NCBI RefSeq assembly: GCF_012274265.1
Contig: NZ_JAANYY010000004.1
Location: forward strand, 62,001 to 126,000
DNA: 64,000 nucleotides
Direction of reading: 5' to 3'
Source of the DNA: Sphingopyxis microcysteis
GTDB lineage: Bacteria; Pseudomonadota; Alphaproteobacteria; Sphingomonadales; Sphingomonadaceae
The position numbers and the translations under genes are program-made. The notes beneath the pieces were generated by a model. That model did no database searches. It was given only the letters and a program-made list of their open reading frames with translations, and was not told the DNA's origin. Below are positions 8,429 through 16,481 of this stretch, piece by piece. The first letter of the stretch is position 1. The number at the start of each line of letters is the position of its first letter.

Positions 8429-8998
8429 ATGGATGCAATCATGCTTGCGCTGGTGGCGGTGCTGCTCGCCAATGCCGATGGGCGCAGCGGGATTATATTG
8501 TCGCGGCTGCTGAGCGCGCGGCCGGACCGGCGCGTCGTCGTCGCGGTCGCGTTTGGTGCGTTCCTGCTCAACGCCATGGTCGCCGCGACGGCGGGGGCGG
8601 TCGCCAACCGGATGATCGGACAGGGCGTAGCGGCGCTGCTCGTGGCGTTCGCGATGCTGTCGGCCGCCGCGGCGCTGCTGTGGCGCGGGCGAGGTATGCC
8701 GTTCGACGACAAGGCTTTGACCGCGCCCCCGACGATGTTGGCGGGACGGCTGCTGATTGCGCAGTTCGGCGACCGCAGCCATTTCCTGATCGGCGCGTTG
8801 GCGGCCACCAGTGGCGCTGGACAATGGGCGGCAGCGGGCGCGCTGGTCGGCTGGACGCTGGCGATGCTGCCCTTTCTGGCCTTCGGTCCGGCGTTGGCCG
8901 ATCGGCGCGCGGCGCACGGGGTGCGCTGGGCCAGCGCAGCGATCCTGGCGATATGGGGCATCGTTACCGCAATGGGGGCGTTCGGGCTGATCGGTTAG
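8429..8998 (+). CDS. GDT1/TMEM165 (UPF0016)-like integral membrane protein with altered motifs
   Basis: A 189-residue hydrophobic protein with about six membrane segments arranged as two related halves, as in the UPF0016 family of Mn2+/Ca2+ transporters. The family hallmark ExGD[KR][ST] is expected once per half. Here the first copy reads NADGRS (15-20) and the second QFGDRS (112-117), so both lack the leading glutamate. Either this is a divergent branch with a different substrate or it no longer transports. It follows the small unknown protein by 32 bases. Confidence 0.7.
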   Translation: MDAIMLALVAVLLANADGRSGIILSRLLSARPDRRVVVAVAFGAFLLNAMVAATAGAVANRMIGQGVAALLVAFAMLSAAAALLWRGRGMPFDDKALTAPPTMLAGRLLIAQFGDRSHFLIGALAATSGAGQWAAAGALVGWTLAMLPFLAFGPALADRRAAHGVRWASAAILAIWGIVTAMGAFGLIG

Positions 8999-9111
8999 GC
9001 CTGTAGAACTTTGCATCCTTATCGCTTTTATCGATGACAGCGACCGACAGCTTTCATGGGTAAAGCGCATCGCGGCGCGCTATATTGGGTGAAAGAGAAA
9101 GGATATTTCCC

Positions 9112-9567
9112 ATGTCCCATCCAAACCAGCCCGCCGTCGCCGATGCGCTCAACGCGCTGCTCGCCGACAGTTTTGCGCTCTATCTCAAGACCAAAAACTA
9201 TCATTGGCATGTCCAGGGGCCGCGCTTTCGCGAACTGCATCTGCTGTTCGACGAACAAGCGACACAGATTTTCGCGACCACTGACCTGATCGCCGAACGG
9301 GTGCGCAAGAATGGCGCGCGGACGCTCCAGTCGATCGGCGACATCGGGCGCCGCAGCTCGATCCGGGACGACGATGCCGCTGGCACCGATGCCGAGGCGA
9401 TGATCCGGGCGCTGGCTGACGATAACAGGCTTTTGCTGGACCAGCTCAAAGAGGTGAAGGCCGCGGCCGAGGCGGACGGCGACATCGCGACGAGCGGGCT
9501 GGTCGACACCTGGGCCGACGAGACGCAGCAGCGGATCTGGTTCCTGGAGGCAACGCTGGGCTATTGA
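9112..9567 (+). CDS. dps: Dps-family ferritin-like DNA-protection protein
   Basis: A 151-residue Dps protein, a dodecameric ferritin-like shell that oxidises Fe2+ with peroxide. The inter-subunit ferroxidase ligands H31, H43, D58 and E62 are all found at the positions normal for the family. The ATG at 9112 follows GAGAAAGGA by a suitable distance. There is no lysine-rich N-terminal tail, so DNA binding is not evident from the sequence. A repeat and then an intrinsic terminator follow. Confidence 0.93.
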   Translation: MSHPNQPAVADALNALLADSFALYLKTKNYHWHVQGPRFRELHLLFDEQATQIFATTDLIAERVRKNGARTLQSIGDIGRRSSIRDDDAAGTDAEAMIRALADDNRLLLDQLKEVKAAAEADGDIATSGLVDTWADETQQRIWFLEATLGY

Positions 9568-9608
9568 GGCCCGGCGGATTTTGGGTGACGGACGTAGCTA
9601 TCACCACG

Positions 9609-9732
9609 CCCTCCCCTTCAGGGGAGGGCAGCGAGACTTGGCAGCTTGCTGCCTAGTCGCAGCGGGTGGGGGCCAGAGGTATTGCGCTACACCGCGAGCC
9701 CCCACCCCAACCCCTCCCCTGAAGGGGAGGGG
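9609..9732. repeat. Palindromic repeat (CCCCTTCAGGGGAGG family), inverted pair
   Basis: Begins CCCTCCCCTTCAGGGGAGGG and ends with the inverted hairpin CCCTCCCCTGAAGGGGAGGGG-like arm. The spacer AGCGAGACTTGGCAGCTTGC matches that of the 62.7 kb copy and resembles that of the 3.7 kb copy. Confidence 0.85.
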
Positions 9733-9782
9733 CTTTCTGGCCGCAACCGGTCGCTTGCCGACAAAGGCGGTCCCAAACAAAA

Positions 9783-9810
9783 AAAAGGGCGGCCCGAGAG
9801 CCGCCCTTTT
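9783..9810 (-). terminator. Intrinsic terminator, probably bidirectional
   Basis: An 11-base perfect stem AAAAGGGCGGC/GCCGCCCTTTT around loop CCGAGA, followed on the minus strand by a run of seven Ts. It lies 19 bases past the stop codon of the minus-strand cold-shock gene and can also end dps transcripts arriving on the plus strand. Confidence 0.85.
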
Positions 9811-9828
9811 CATATCCGGTTATCGGCC

Positions 9829-10602
9829 TCAGTCCTGATGCGGCTGGATGTTCACCGCGGCGAACTTGCCGCGATCGTCGACTTCGATGTCGAAAGCGAC
9901 GCGGTCGCCTTCGTCGAGGCCCGCCATGCCGGCGCGCTGCACCGCGCTGATGTGGACGAAGGCGTCGGCCTGTCCGTCGTCGCGCGCGATAAAGCCGAAG
10001 CCCTTCGTCGTGTTGAAGAATTTGACCGTGCCCGAGGTGCGTTCACCAGTCAGCTGGCGACGCCCGCGGGCGCCACCCGGCGCGCCGCGATCGTCACGCT
10101 GGCGCGGTGCGAATTCTTCGACCGGCATCGGTTCGCCTTCGATCTTCAGATCGATGGCCGACACCTTGCCGTTGCGTTCGATCAGCGTGAAGCCGAGCGG
10201 CTGGCCCGAGGCCAGACCTTGCAGCCCGGCCTGTTCGACCGCGCTGATGTGCACGAACACGTCTTCGCCGCCATCGTCACGGGCAACGAAACCAAAACCT
10301 TTGGAAGCGTTGAAAAATTTGACCGTACCCTGGCCTTCGCCAACGACCTGTGCCGGCATGCCGCCGCCACGTCCGCCGCCGAAGCCGCCACGATCGCCGC
10401 CGCCGAAGCCGCCGCGGTCGCCACCGCCAAAACCGCCGCGATCGCCGCCGCCGAAGCCGCCGCGGTCGCCATAACCGCCACCGCGGTTACCGCCGCCGTA
10501 GCTGTCGCCGCCATAAGGTGCAGGTTCGAAGCTGTCGAAATTGCCGAAATCATCGCGCTTGCCGCGCCCCCGCTGGCCGCGGCGATCCTTGTTGAAACTC
10601 AT
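9829..10602 (-). CDS. Double cold-shock-domain protein with N-terminal RGG/glycine-rich region
   Basis: A 257-residue nucleic-acid-binding protein. Residues 1-85 are disordered, basic and glycine-rich, including four tandem GDRGGFGG units at 45-76. Two cold-shock domains follow, at about 91-155 and 190-254, each with RNP1-like KGFGF and RNP2-like VFVHIS / AFVHIS motifs, so both should bind single-stranded RNA or DNA. Paired CSDs are known in alphaproteobacteria; an RGG-type tail placed in front of them is less usual. Acting as an RNA chaperone is inferred from the domains. A strong terminator follows the gene. Confidence 0.92.
   Translation of the reverse strand: MSFNKDRRGQRGRGKRDDFGNFDSFEPAPYGGDSYGGGNRGGGYGDRGGFGGGDRGGFGGGDRGGFGGGDRGGFGGGRGGGMPAQVVGEGQGTVKFFNASKGFGFVARDDGGEDVFVHISAVEQAGLQGLASGQPLGFTLIERNGKVSAIDLKIEGEPMPVEEFAPRQRDDRGAPGGARGRRQLTGERTSGTVKFFNTTKGFGFIARDDGQADAFVHISAVQRAGMAGLDEGDRVAFDIEVDDRGKFAAVNIQPHQD
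10375..10470 (-). repeat. Tandem 24-base coding repeat, four units
   Basis: Four imperfect 24-base units each code for GDRGGFGG in the cold-shock protein. The protein units are identical while third positions differ, so they are not a very recent expansion, but unit number may vary between strains. Confidence 0.85.
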
Positions 10603-10864
10603 TGTCTAATAGTCGCTTTCGGTTCGTCCATACCCCATATGATCGGCGCCTTGCGTCGGACGGGGACGCACTTCACCACGGGCACAGACTCGCCCCATGC
10701 CGCTAACGACGCAATATATAGCTTAAACATTCTGCATCTGCGAACGGAAAATTCAAGCCGCCGATGCCGGACGAACCGCGCTTTGCCGCGGGCTGGCGGC
10801 GGATCGGCCAGCGCCGGGAAAACCAGTCATTGAGCGGCAAGGCGGCTTGGCCTAAGGCGGGCGA

Positions 10865-11482
10865 ATGAGCGTATATTTCCACGAAGAAGATTTGCCCGCC
10901 GGCGCATTGGGTCCGGGCGCCGTTGCGATCGACACCGAAACCATGGGGCTGAACCCGCTGCGCGACCGGCTGTGCCTGGTCCAGATCAGCGACGGGTCGG
11001 GCGACGAGCATCTGGTGCGCTTCGCGCCCGGCAGCCGTTATGACGCGCCGGTGCTGAAGGCGATATTGACCGATCCCAACCGGTTGAAACTGTTCCATTT
11101 TGCGCGTTTCGACATTGCGGCGCTGCAACAGGCGCTCGGCGTCGTTACCGCCCCCGTTTATTGCACCAAGATCGCATCGAAGCTGGTCCGCACCTACACC
11201 GACCGCCACGGGCTGAAGGAACTGGTGCGCGAACTTCTGGGTCAGGAAGTGTCGAAACAGCAGCAGTCGAGCGACTGGGGCGCCGCCGAACTCAGCGACG
11301 CGCAGCGCGATTATGCCGCGAGCGACGTGCGTTTCCTGCACGCGATGAAAGAGGTTCTGGATATGCGGCTGGCGCGCGAGGGGCGCACCGAATTGGCGCA
11401 GGCCTGTTTCGATTTCCTGCCGACGCGCGCGGCGCTCGACCTTGCCGGCTGGCCTGAAACCGACATTTTCGCGCATAGCTGA
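10865..11482 (+). CDS. Ribonuclease D-like 3'-5' exonuclease
   Basis: A 205-residue DEDDy-type exonuclease. The acidic residues lie in AIDTETMGL (motif 1), FHFARFDIAAL (motif 2) and DYAASDVRFL (motif 3, with the tyrosine of the DEDDy class). It lacks the C-terminal HRDC domains of full RNase D, as do many short alphaproteobacterial homologues. A role in 3' end trimming of structured RNA is inferred. It stands directly upstream of lptC, an arrangement common in this class of bacteria. Confidence 0.88.
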   Translation: MSVYFHEEDLPAGALGPGAVAIDTETMGLNPLRDRLCLVQISDGSGDEHLVRFAPGSRYDAPVLKAILTDPNRLKLFHFARFDIAALQQALGVVTAPVYCTKIASKLVRTYTDRHGLKELVRELLGQEVSKQQQSSDWGAAELSDAQRDYAASDVRFLHAMKEVLDMRLAREGRTELAQACFDFLPTRAALDLAGWPETDIFAHS

Positions 11483-11496
11483 CGGAAACCGATTCG

Positions 11497-12135
11497 ATGT
11501 CCGAACGCGCCGACCTTGACCGCACGATGCGCCAGATGTGGGCGCGCAGCGGGTCGAGTCACGACCGCGTGGTGCGCATCCTGCGTTACGGGCTGCCGCT
11601 GGTGATCGGCGTCGTCGCGGCGGTGCTGGTGTTTTCGCCCTTTACCCAGCGCGCCGAGATCAGCTTTCTGCTCGCCAAGGACAAGGTCGACATGGCGAGC
11701 GAGCGGATGAAGGTGACGCGCGCCGAATATCGCGGCCAGGATGCCAAGGGCCAGCCCTTTGCCCTGCTCGCGGGCAGCGCGGTGCAGAAAAGTTCGGCCG
11801 AACCGGTGGTGCGGATGACCGACCTGTCGGGGGCGATCCGGCTCGACGACGGCCCGGCGACGATCGTCGCGCGCGACAGCGCCTATAATATGGAAACCGA
11901 AAAGGTCGCGGTGCCGGGCATGGTGCAGGTCAAGGGCGCGGGTGGCTATCGCATCGATGCCAGCAATGTGTCGATCGACCTCAAGACGCGCAGCCTGATT
12001 GGGCAGGGCGGTGTCGACGGCACGTTGAATATCGGCAGCTTTTCGGCCAATCAGCTGACCGCCGATCTCGACCAGCGGATCGTGCGCTTGCAGGGCAATG
12101 CGCGGCTGCGGATCAATCAGGGAGTGATCAAATGA
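11497..12135 (+). CDS. lptC: LPS export periplasmic protein LptC
   Basis: A 212-residue inner-membrane-anchored protein of the Lpt bridge that moves LPS to the outer membrane. One transmembrane helix lies near residues 30-48, followed by a beta-rich domain with the family-typical start KVTRAEYRGQDAKGQPF. Its stop codon overlaps the lptA start (ATGA). LptB, often next in line, is not here. Confidence 0.85.
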   Translation: MSERADLDRTMRQMWARSGSSHDRVVRILRYGLPLVIGVVAAVLVFSPFTQRAEISFLLAKDKVDMASERMKVTRAEYRGQDAKGQPFALLAGSAVQKSSAEPVVRMTDLSGAIRLDDGPATIVARDSAYNMETEKVAVPGMVQVKGAGGYRIDASNVSIDLKTRSLIGQGGVDGTLNIGSFSANQLTADLDQRIVRLQGNARLRINQGVIK

Positions 12136-12707
12136 ACCGCCTTTGGACCATGAAAAGCATGGCGCTTGCAGGCGCGGGGTTTGCGTTCACCAGCCTCGCA
12201 TTGGTGTCGGTCGGTAGCGGCGACGCCGCCAATGCACAGGCGCTCGCCAACCACAACAGCAGCGCCCCGGTCGACTTCGCCGCGAACAGCATCGAGGTGC
12301 AGGATCGCGCCGACCGCGTCGTGATCGCGGGCAATGTCCGGGTGACGCAGGCCGGGATGACGCTGACGGCGGCGCGGATGACTGTCGCCTATACCCGTTC
12401 GGGCGGCACCGACGTCAATCGGCTCGACGCCACCGGCGGGGTGGTGGTGACCAAGGGGGACGAGCGCGCGTCGGGCAATGTCGCGATCTACGATCTCGAC
12501 CGCCGCCTGATCACGATGGTTGGCAATGTCGAGCTGCGCCAGCGCGGCAACAATCTGCGCGGCGGACGGCTGGTGATCGACCTCAACAGTGGCCGCGCGA
12601 CGGTCGACGGGCGCGGCGCGGCGCGCGGTCCCGACGGCAATCCGATCGCGGGCGGCACCGGCGGGCGCGTCACCGGCACCTTCACGGTACCGGAAAGAAA
12701 GCAGTAA
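12132..12707 (+). CDS. lptA: LPS transport periplasmic protein LptA (OstA-like)
   Basis: A 191-residue periplasmic bridge protein. An N-terminal signal sequence is visible (hydrophobic to about residue 35, cleavage near AQA), followed by a beta-jellyroll OstA domain with the pattern ..GNVRVTQAGMTLTAARMTV.. and a low-complexity glycine-rich end. It is coupled to lptC by a 4-base overlap. The rest of the Lpt system must be elsewhere on the chromosome. Confidence 0.87.
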   Translation: MNRLWTMKSMALAGAGFAFTSLALVSVGSGDAANAQALANHNSSAPVDFAANSIEVQDRADRVVIAGNVRVTQAGMTLTAARMTVAYTRSGGTDVNRLDATGGVVVTKGDERASGNVAIYDLDRRLITMVGNVELRQRGNNLRGGRLVIDLNSGRATVDGRGAARGPDGNPIAGGTGGRVTGTFTVPERKQ

Positions 12708-12813
12708 CCAGCGCTTTATACGGTTCTGCAACCATGTGCCTTCACCATGGGCGGCGGGACCAGAACCATCGCGGTGCCGGGGGGCGACGCCGCACATTGA
12801 AGGCGAGCCCCCG

Positions 12814-12963
12814 ATGCGCTTCTCCCCGCTTGTTCCCCCGCGCCGTCCATCTTTCGGCCGCCGCGCCGAGCCGCCCGCGGCAGTCATCCCGACCCCGACG
12901 AGCGAGGAACGGCGCCTGATCGAACGGATCATGCGGCATCTGGGGCCGCGCGAGAAACTCTAG
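12814..12963 (+). CDS. Possible 49-residue protein of unknown function
   Basis: A short frame in the gap after lptA, coding for a proline- and arginine-rich N-terminal half and a helical C-terminal end TSEERRLIERIMRHL. A weak GAAGGCGAG lies upstream of the ATG. The mix of a basic disordered start and an amphipathic helix could be real, but there is no homology evidence; treat as tentative. Confidence 0.35.
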   Translation: MRFSPLVPPRRPSFGRRAEPPAAVIPTPTSEERRLIERIMRHLGPREKL

Positions 12964-13060
12964 AATCTGTCCTGTTCAAATTGATCCGTAGCCCTGAGCA
13001 GGACAGACCCTAGCAAGGCGGCTCCCACAGTCGTCACCCCGGCCTTCACCGGGATGACGA
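12962..13060. repeat. Remnants of two palindromic repeats
   Basis: At 12967-13008 the pair CTGTCCTG/CAGGACAG brackets GTAGCCCTGAG, a fragment of the family seen at 17173-17243. At 13031-13060 a single hairpin TCGTCACCCCGG..CCGGGATGACGA is a half element of the GTCAYCCCGG type. Both sit upstream of the ABC exporter gene. Confidence 0.6.
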
Positions 13061-13133
13061 ATTTTAGGGATTGTTTCCTTTTGCCATGCAGTTTGCTTGG
13101 CGTTCCGCCCCCGCCCCCCTACATGGGGCGCGC

Positions 13134-14948
13134 ATGCCGCCCGATACGCTCACTTCCGCCGATGCGGCCAAGGAACCCCCCGTTCTCGATACGCTGAAGC
13201 GTTTCCTGCCCTATCTGTGGCCAGCGGGTCAGCGGGGGCACAAGGTTCGCATCATCGGGGCCGGGCTGATCGTGCTGGCGTCGAAGGGCGTCCAGCTCTC
13301 GATGGGCTTTCTTTATGGCGCCGCGATCGACCGGATGGCGCCGGGGATGGAGGAGGGCGTCGCGCTCGCGATCGGGCTGGTGCTCGCTTATGCCGGGGCG
13401 CGTTTTGCCGGGGTGCTGTTCGATAATCTCCGCAATGTGGTGTTCGAGCGCGTCGGGCAGGATGCGACGCGTGAGCTGGCGATCGCGACCTTCAGCCATT
13501 TGCACGCGCTGAGCCTGCGCTTTCACCTCGCGCGGCGGACGGGCGAGGTGACCAAGGTGATCGAGCGCGGGACCAAGAGTATCGACACGATGCTCTATTT
13601 CCTGCTGTTCAACATCGCGCCGACGATCATCGAGCTCGCCGCGGTGCTGGTCATTTTCTGGACCAAGTTCAGTTTCGGGCTGGCAAGCGCCACCGCGCTG
13701 ATGGTGATCGTCTATATCATCTTCACCCGCAAGGTGACCGACTGGCGCAACGCGCTGCGGACGCGGATGAACGACCTCGACACGCTGACCATCGGGCGCA
13801 GCGTTGACAGCCTGCTGAATTACGAGACGGTCAAATATTTCGGCGCCGAGGCACGCGAGGAATCACGCTACCGCGACGTCGCCGACCAATATGCGCGCGC
13901 CGCGGTGAAGAGCGAGAACAGCCTCGCGTGGCTCAACATCGGGCAGAGCCTGATCACCAACGCCGCGCTGGCGGGGGCGATGGCGTACACCGTGTGGGGC
14001 TGGTCGGTCGGCGAATATAAGGTCGGCGACGTGGTGCTGGTGAACACCTTGCTCGCGCAGCTGTTCCGCCCGCTCGACATGCTCGGCATGGTGTACCGCG
14101 TGATCCGCCAGGGGCTGATCGACATGGAGGCGATGTTCCGCCTGATCGACACCCCGCCGGAGATTTCGGATGCGCCGGGCGCAGCGCCGCTGGCGGTAAA
14201 CGGCGGCGCGGTGGCGTTCGACAATGTCGTCTTTGGTTACGAACCCGACCGCACAATCCTGAACGGCGTCAGTTTCGCGGTCGGCGCGGGCGAGACGCTG
14301 GCGATTGTCGGGCCGTCGGGGGCGGGCAAGTCGACGATCGCGCGGCTGCTGTTTCGCTTCTACGATCCGCAGGGCGGCCGTGTGCTGATCGACGGACAGG
14401 ATATTGCCCAAGTGACGCAGGCCAGCCTGCGCGCGAGCATTGGCATCGTCCCGCAGGACACGGTGCTGTTCAACGATTCGATCGGTTACAACATCGCCTA
14501 TGGCCGCGAAGGCGCAAGCGCCGACGAGATTGCGGCGGCCGCCGAGGGGGCGGCGATCGACGGCTTTATCGCCTTGCTGCCGCAGGGTTACGACACCGAG
14601 GTCGGCGAGCGCGGGCTGAAGCTGTCGGGCGGCGAGAAGCAGCGCGTCGCGATCGCGCGGACATTGCTCAAGAACCCGCCGCTTCTGATCCTCGACGAAG
14701 CGACGAGCGCGCTCGACAGCAGGACCGAGGCGGCGATCCAGGACACGCTGGAGCGGATCGCGGCGCGGCGCACGACGCTGGTGATCGCGCACCGCCTGTC
14801 GACGGTGACCGGCGCCGACCGCATCATCGTGCTCGACAAGGGCCGGGTGGCCGAGACGGGGACGCACGACCAGCTGCTGGCAATGCGCGGGCTGTACGCC
14901 GACATGTGGGCGCGGCAGCAGGCGGAGAAGGAAGAAGGGACGGTTTAG
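13134..14948 (+). CDS. Atm1/HMT-type ABC exporter, fused permease and ATPase
   Basis: A 604-residue half-transporter with an N-terminal six-helix permease and C-terminal ATPase, expected to dimerise in the inner membrane. Walker A GPSGAGKS, signature LSGGEKQR, Walker B LLILDEATSALD and the switch IAHRLST are intact. The sequence pattern is that of the ABCB/Atm1 family, which exports glutathione-linked compounds and contributes to metal tolerance in alphaproteobacteria. The start is uncertain: ATG at 13134 is chosen, but in-frame ATG at 13086 and TTG at 13071 would add 16-21 residues. The arsenic operon begins 200 bases downstream. Confidence 0.88.
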   Translation: MPPDTLTSADAAKEPPVLDTLKRFLPYLWPAGQRGHKVRIIGAGLIVLASKGVQLSMGFLYGAAIDRMAPGMEEGVALAIGLVLAYAGARFAGVLFDNLRNVVFERVGQDATRELAIATFSHLHALSLRFHLARRTGEVTKVIERGTKSIDTMLYFLLFNIAPTIIELAAVLVIFWTKFSFGLASATALMVIVYIIFTRKVTDWRNALRTRMNDLDTLTIGRSVDSLLNYETVKYFGAEAREESRYRDVADQYARAAVKSENSLAWLNIGQSLITNAALAGAMAYTVWGWSVGEYKVGDVVLVNTLLAQLFRPLDMLGMVYRVIRQGLIDMEAMFRLIDTPPEISDAPGAAPLAVNGGAVAFDNVVFGYEPDRTILNGVSFAVGAGETLAIVGPSGAGKSTIARLLFRFYDPQGGRVLIDGQDIAQVTQASLRASIGIVPQDTVLFNDSIGYNIAYGREGASADEIAAAAEGAAIDGFIALLPQGYDTEVGERGLKLSGGEKQRVAIARTLLKNPPLLILDEATSALDSRTEAAIQDTLERIAARRTTLVIAHRLSTVTGADRIIVLDKGRVAETGTHDQLLAMRGLYADMWARQQAEKEEGTV

Positions 14949-14959
14949 CCTGCTCCCTC

Positions 14960-15042
14960 GTCATTGCGAGCGGAGCGAAGCAATTCAGAGCGGTTTGCGC
15001 CTGCTCTGGATTGCCGCGTCGCCTTCGGCTCCTCGCAATGAC
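14960..15042. repeat. Palindromic repeat (GTCATTGCGAG family)
   Basis: Starts GTCATTGCGAGCGGAGCGAA and ends CTCGCAATGAC, with AGAGCGG..GCTCTGG inside. It stands between the ABC exporter and the ars promoter. The same family is at 49995-50078. Confidence 0.85.
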
Positions 15043-15068
15043 AATGTGCGCAAGATTTCCAGAACGCC

Positions 15069-15137
15069 ATTTCGATAATCATCGAAATATCTGTTGACGC
15101 GCTGTCCTGATTTCCATATTTCGATGATTATCGAATC
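15069..15137 (+). promoter_or_regulatory. ars promoter with two ArsR operators in inverted orientation
   Basis: ATTTCGATAATCATCGAAAT (15069-15088) is a near-perfect dyad, and ATTTCGATGATTATCGAA (15118-15135) is its reverse complement. Between them are -35 TTGACG (15094-15099) and, 17 bases on, a weak -10 (TATTTC, 15117-15122) that overlaps the second operator. ArsR bound to both sites would bracket the promoter and hide the -10. Confidence 0.82.
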
Positions 15138-15149
15138 ATGGAGGCCGCG

Positions 15150-15494
15150 ATGGAATCGGATAATGTCGTTCGCGCGCTGGGCGCGTTGGCACAGGAGCAT
15201 CGGCTCGCGCTGTTCCGGCTGCTGGTGCAGGCCGGACCCGACGGGCTGGCGGCCGGAGCGATCGCCGAGGCGCTCGGCGTCCCGGCATCGTCGCTCAGCT
15301 TTCATCTCGCGCAGCTGACCAACGCCGGGCTGATCGCGCAGCGCCGCGACGGGCGGTCGCTGATCTATTCTGCCGATTATGGCGCGATGACCGCGCTGCT
15401 CGGCTTTCTGATGGAAAATTGCTGCGGCGGCGCGGTCTGCGCCCCCGCGGCCCCCTGCGACACCAGGGACAAGACGGAAAGGACTGCTGCATGA
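15150..15494 (+). CDS. arsR: Arsenite-responsive ArsR repressor
   Basis: A 114-residue winged-helix repressor of the ArsR/SmtB family. The DNA-reading helix lies in the segment VPASSLSFHLAQL. The metal site is C-terminal: Cys91-Cys92, with Cys97 and Cys103, an arrangement like that of Acidithiobacillus ferrooxidans ArsR and not the classical helix-3 CVC. The ATG at 15150 is chosen because GGAGG stands 6 bases upstream; an ATG at 15138 is in frame. Its stop overlaps arsI. Two operators precede the gene. Confidence 0.92.
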   Translation: MESDNVVRALGALAQEHRLALFRLLVQAGPDGLAAGAIAEALGVPASSLSFHLAQLTNAGLIAQRRDGRSLIYSADYGAMTALLGFLMENCCGGAVCAPAAPCDTRDKTERTAA

Positions 15495-15970
15495 GCCGTT
15501 TTCACATGCACGTCGGGGTGAGCGATCTCGACAAGTCGATTGCGTTTTACTCGGGGCTGTTCGGCGCCGCGCCGAGCGTGACCAAACCCGATTATGCCAA
15601 ATGGATGCTCGACGATCCGCGGATCAATTTTGCGATCTCCGTACGCGAGGGCGCGCATCGCGGGATCGAACATGTCGGCTTGCAGGTCGAGGATGAAGCC
15701 GAACTCGCGGCGGTCTACGGCCGCCTGAAAAACGCCGGGGCGCCGGTGCTGGAGGAGGGCGCGACGACCTGTTGCTACGCCAAATCCGAAAAAAGCTGGA
15801 TCGCCGATCCCGACGGGGTGGTGTGGGAAGCCTTTCTGACCAACGGCGAATCGACGGTGTACGGCGACAGCCCCGACTTCGCGCCGCTGGCGTCGGATAA
15901 TGCCGCCGAGGGTGCGTGCTGCGTTCCCGCGATGCCGCAGGCGGCGCCGGTCAAGGTCGGCTGCTGCTGA
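15491..15970 (+). CDS. arsI: ArsI/CadI-family C-As lyase (VOC fold)
   Basis: A 159-residue protein of the vicinal-oxygen-chelate fold. ArsI removes the methyl group from trivalent organoarsenicals such as MAs(III), giving arsenite. The residues needed are visible: vicinal Cys94-Cys95 for the As(III), and iron ligands H5 (or H7), H61 and E113. A CadI (cadmium-induced) assignment is possible from the same family, but the arsR-arsI-arsC context favours ArsI. A cysteine-rich tail (CC near 143 and a final CC) could bind metalloid. The ATG overlaps the arsR stop by 4 bases. Confidence 0.87.
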   Translation: MSRFHMHVGVSDLDKSIAFYSGLFGAAPSVTKPDYAKWMLDDPRINFAISVREGAHRGIEHVGLQVEDEAELAAVYGRLKNAGAPVLEEGATTCCYAKSEKSWIADPDGVVWEAFLTNGESTVYGDSPDFAPLASDNAAEGACCVPAMPQAAPVKVGCC

Positions 15971-15971
15971 C

Positions 15972-16481
15972 ATGATCGCGACCGGGGGGTTGAACATATT
16001 GGTGCTGTGCACCGGCAATTCGGCGCGCAGCATTTTGGGCGAGGCGCTGATCGCCCGCAAGGGTGAAGGCCGAGTCCGCGCGTTCAGCGCGGGCAGCCAG
16101 CCGAAGGGCGTGCCGCACCCCGGCGCGCTGCGGCTGCTGGCGCGCGAGGGCTACGACTTTACCGCCTTCCGCTCGAAAAGCTGGGACGAATTTGCCGTTC
16201 CCGGCGCGCCGCGCATCGACATTGCGATCACCGTGTGCGGCAATGCGGCGGGCGAGGCCTGCCCCCTGTTCATCGGCGCGCCGGTGCGCGCGCATTGGGG
16301 ACTGCCCGACCCCGCCGATGTCGCGGGCGACGCGGCGGCGGTCGATGCCGCCTTTGCCGAAACCTGGCGCCTGCTCGACATGCGGGTGCGCGCGATGCTG
16401 GCGCTGCCGCTCGAAACCATGTCCGCGACCGAGCGGCGCGAGGCGCTGAACAGCATCGGCGCAATGGCGGGCGCGGCGTGA
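15972..16481 (+). CDS. arsC: Arsenate reductase, low-molecular-weight phosphatase type
   Basis: Reduces As(V) to As(III). The 169-residue protein has the P-loop CTGNSAR at 13-19, with catalytic C13 and R19. Cys89 and Cys97 in the segment VCGNAAGEAC complete the three-cysteine relay typical of thioredoxin-coupled ArsC. It begins one base after arsI and overlaps aqpS by GTGA at its end. Confidence 0.92.
   Translation: MIATGGLNILVLCTGNSARSILGEALIARKGEGRVRAFSAGSQPKGVPHPGALRLLAREGYDFTAFRSKSWDEFAVPGAPRIDIAITVCGNAAGEACPLFIGAPVRAHWGLPDPADVAGDAAAVDAAFAETWRLLDMRVRAMLALPLETMSATERREALNSIGAMAGAA

Noticed and set aside
10375..10470. Short direct repeats that look like a small CRISPR array
   Set aside because: Units are 24 bases with no spacers and code in frame for GDRGGFGG; no cas genes are present.
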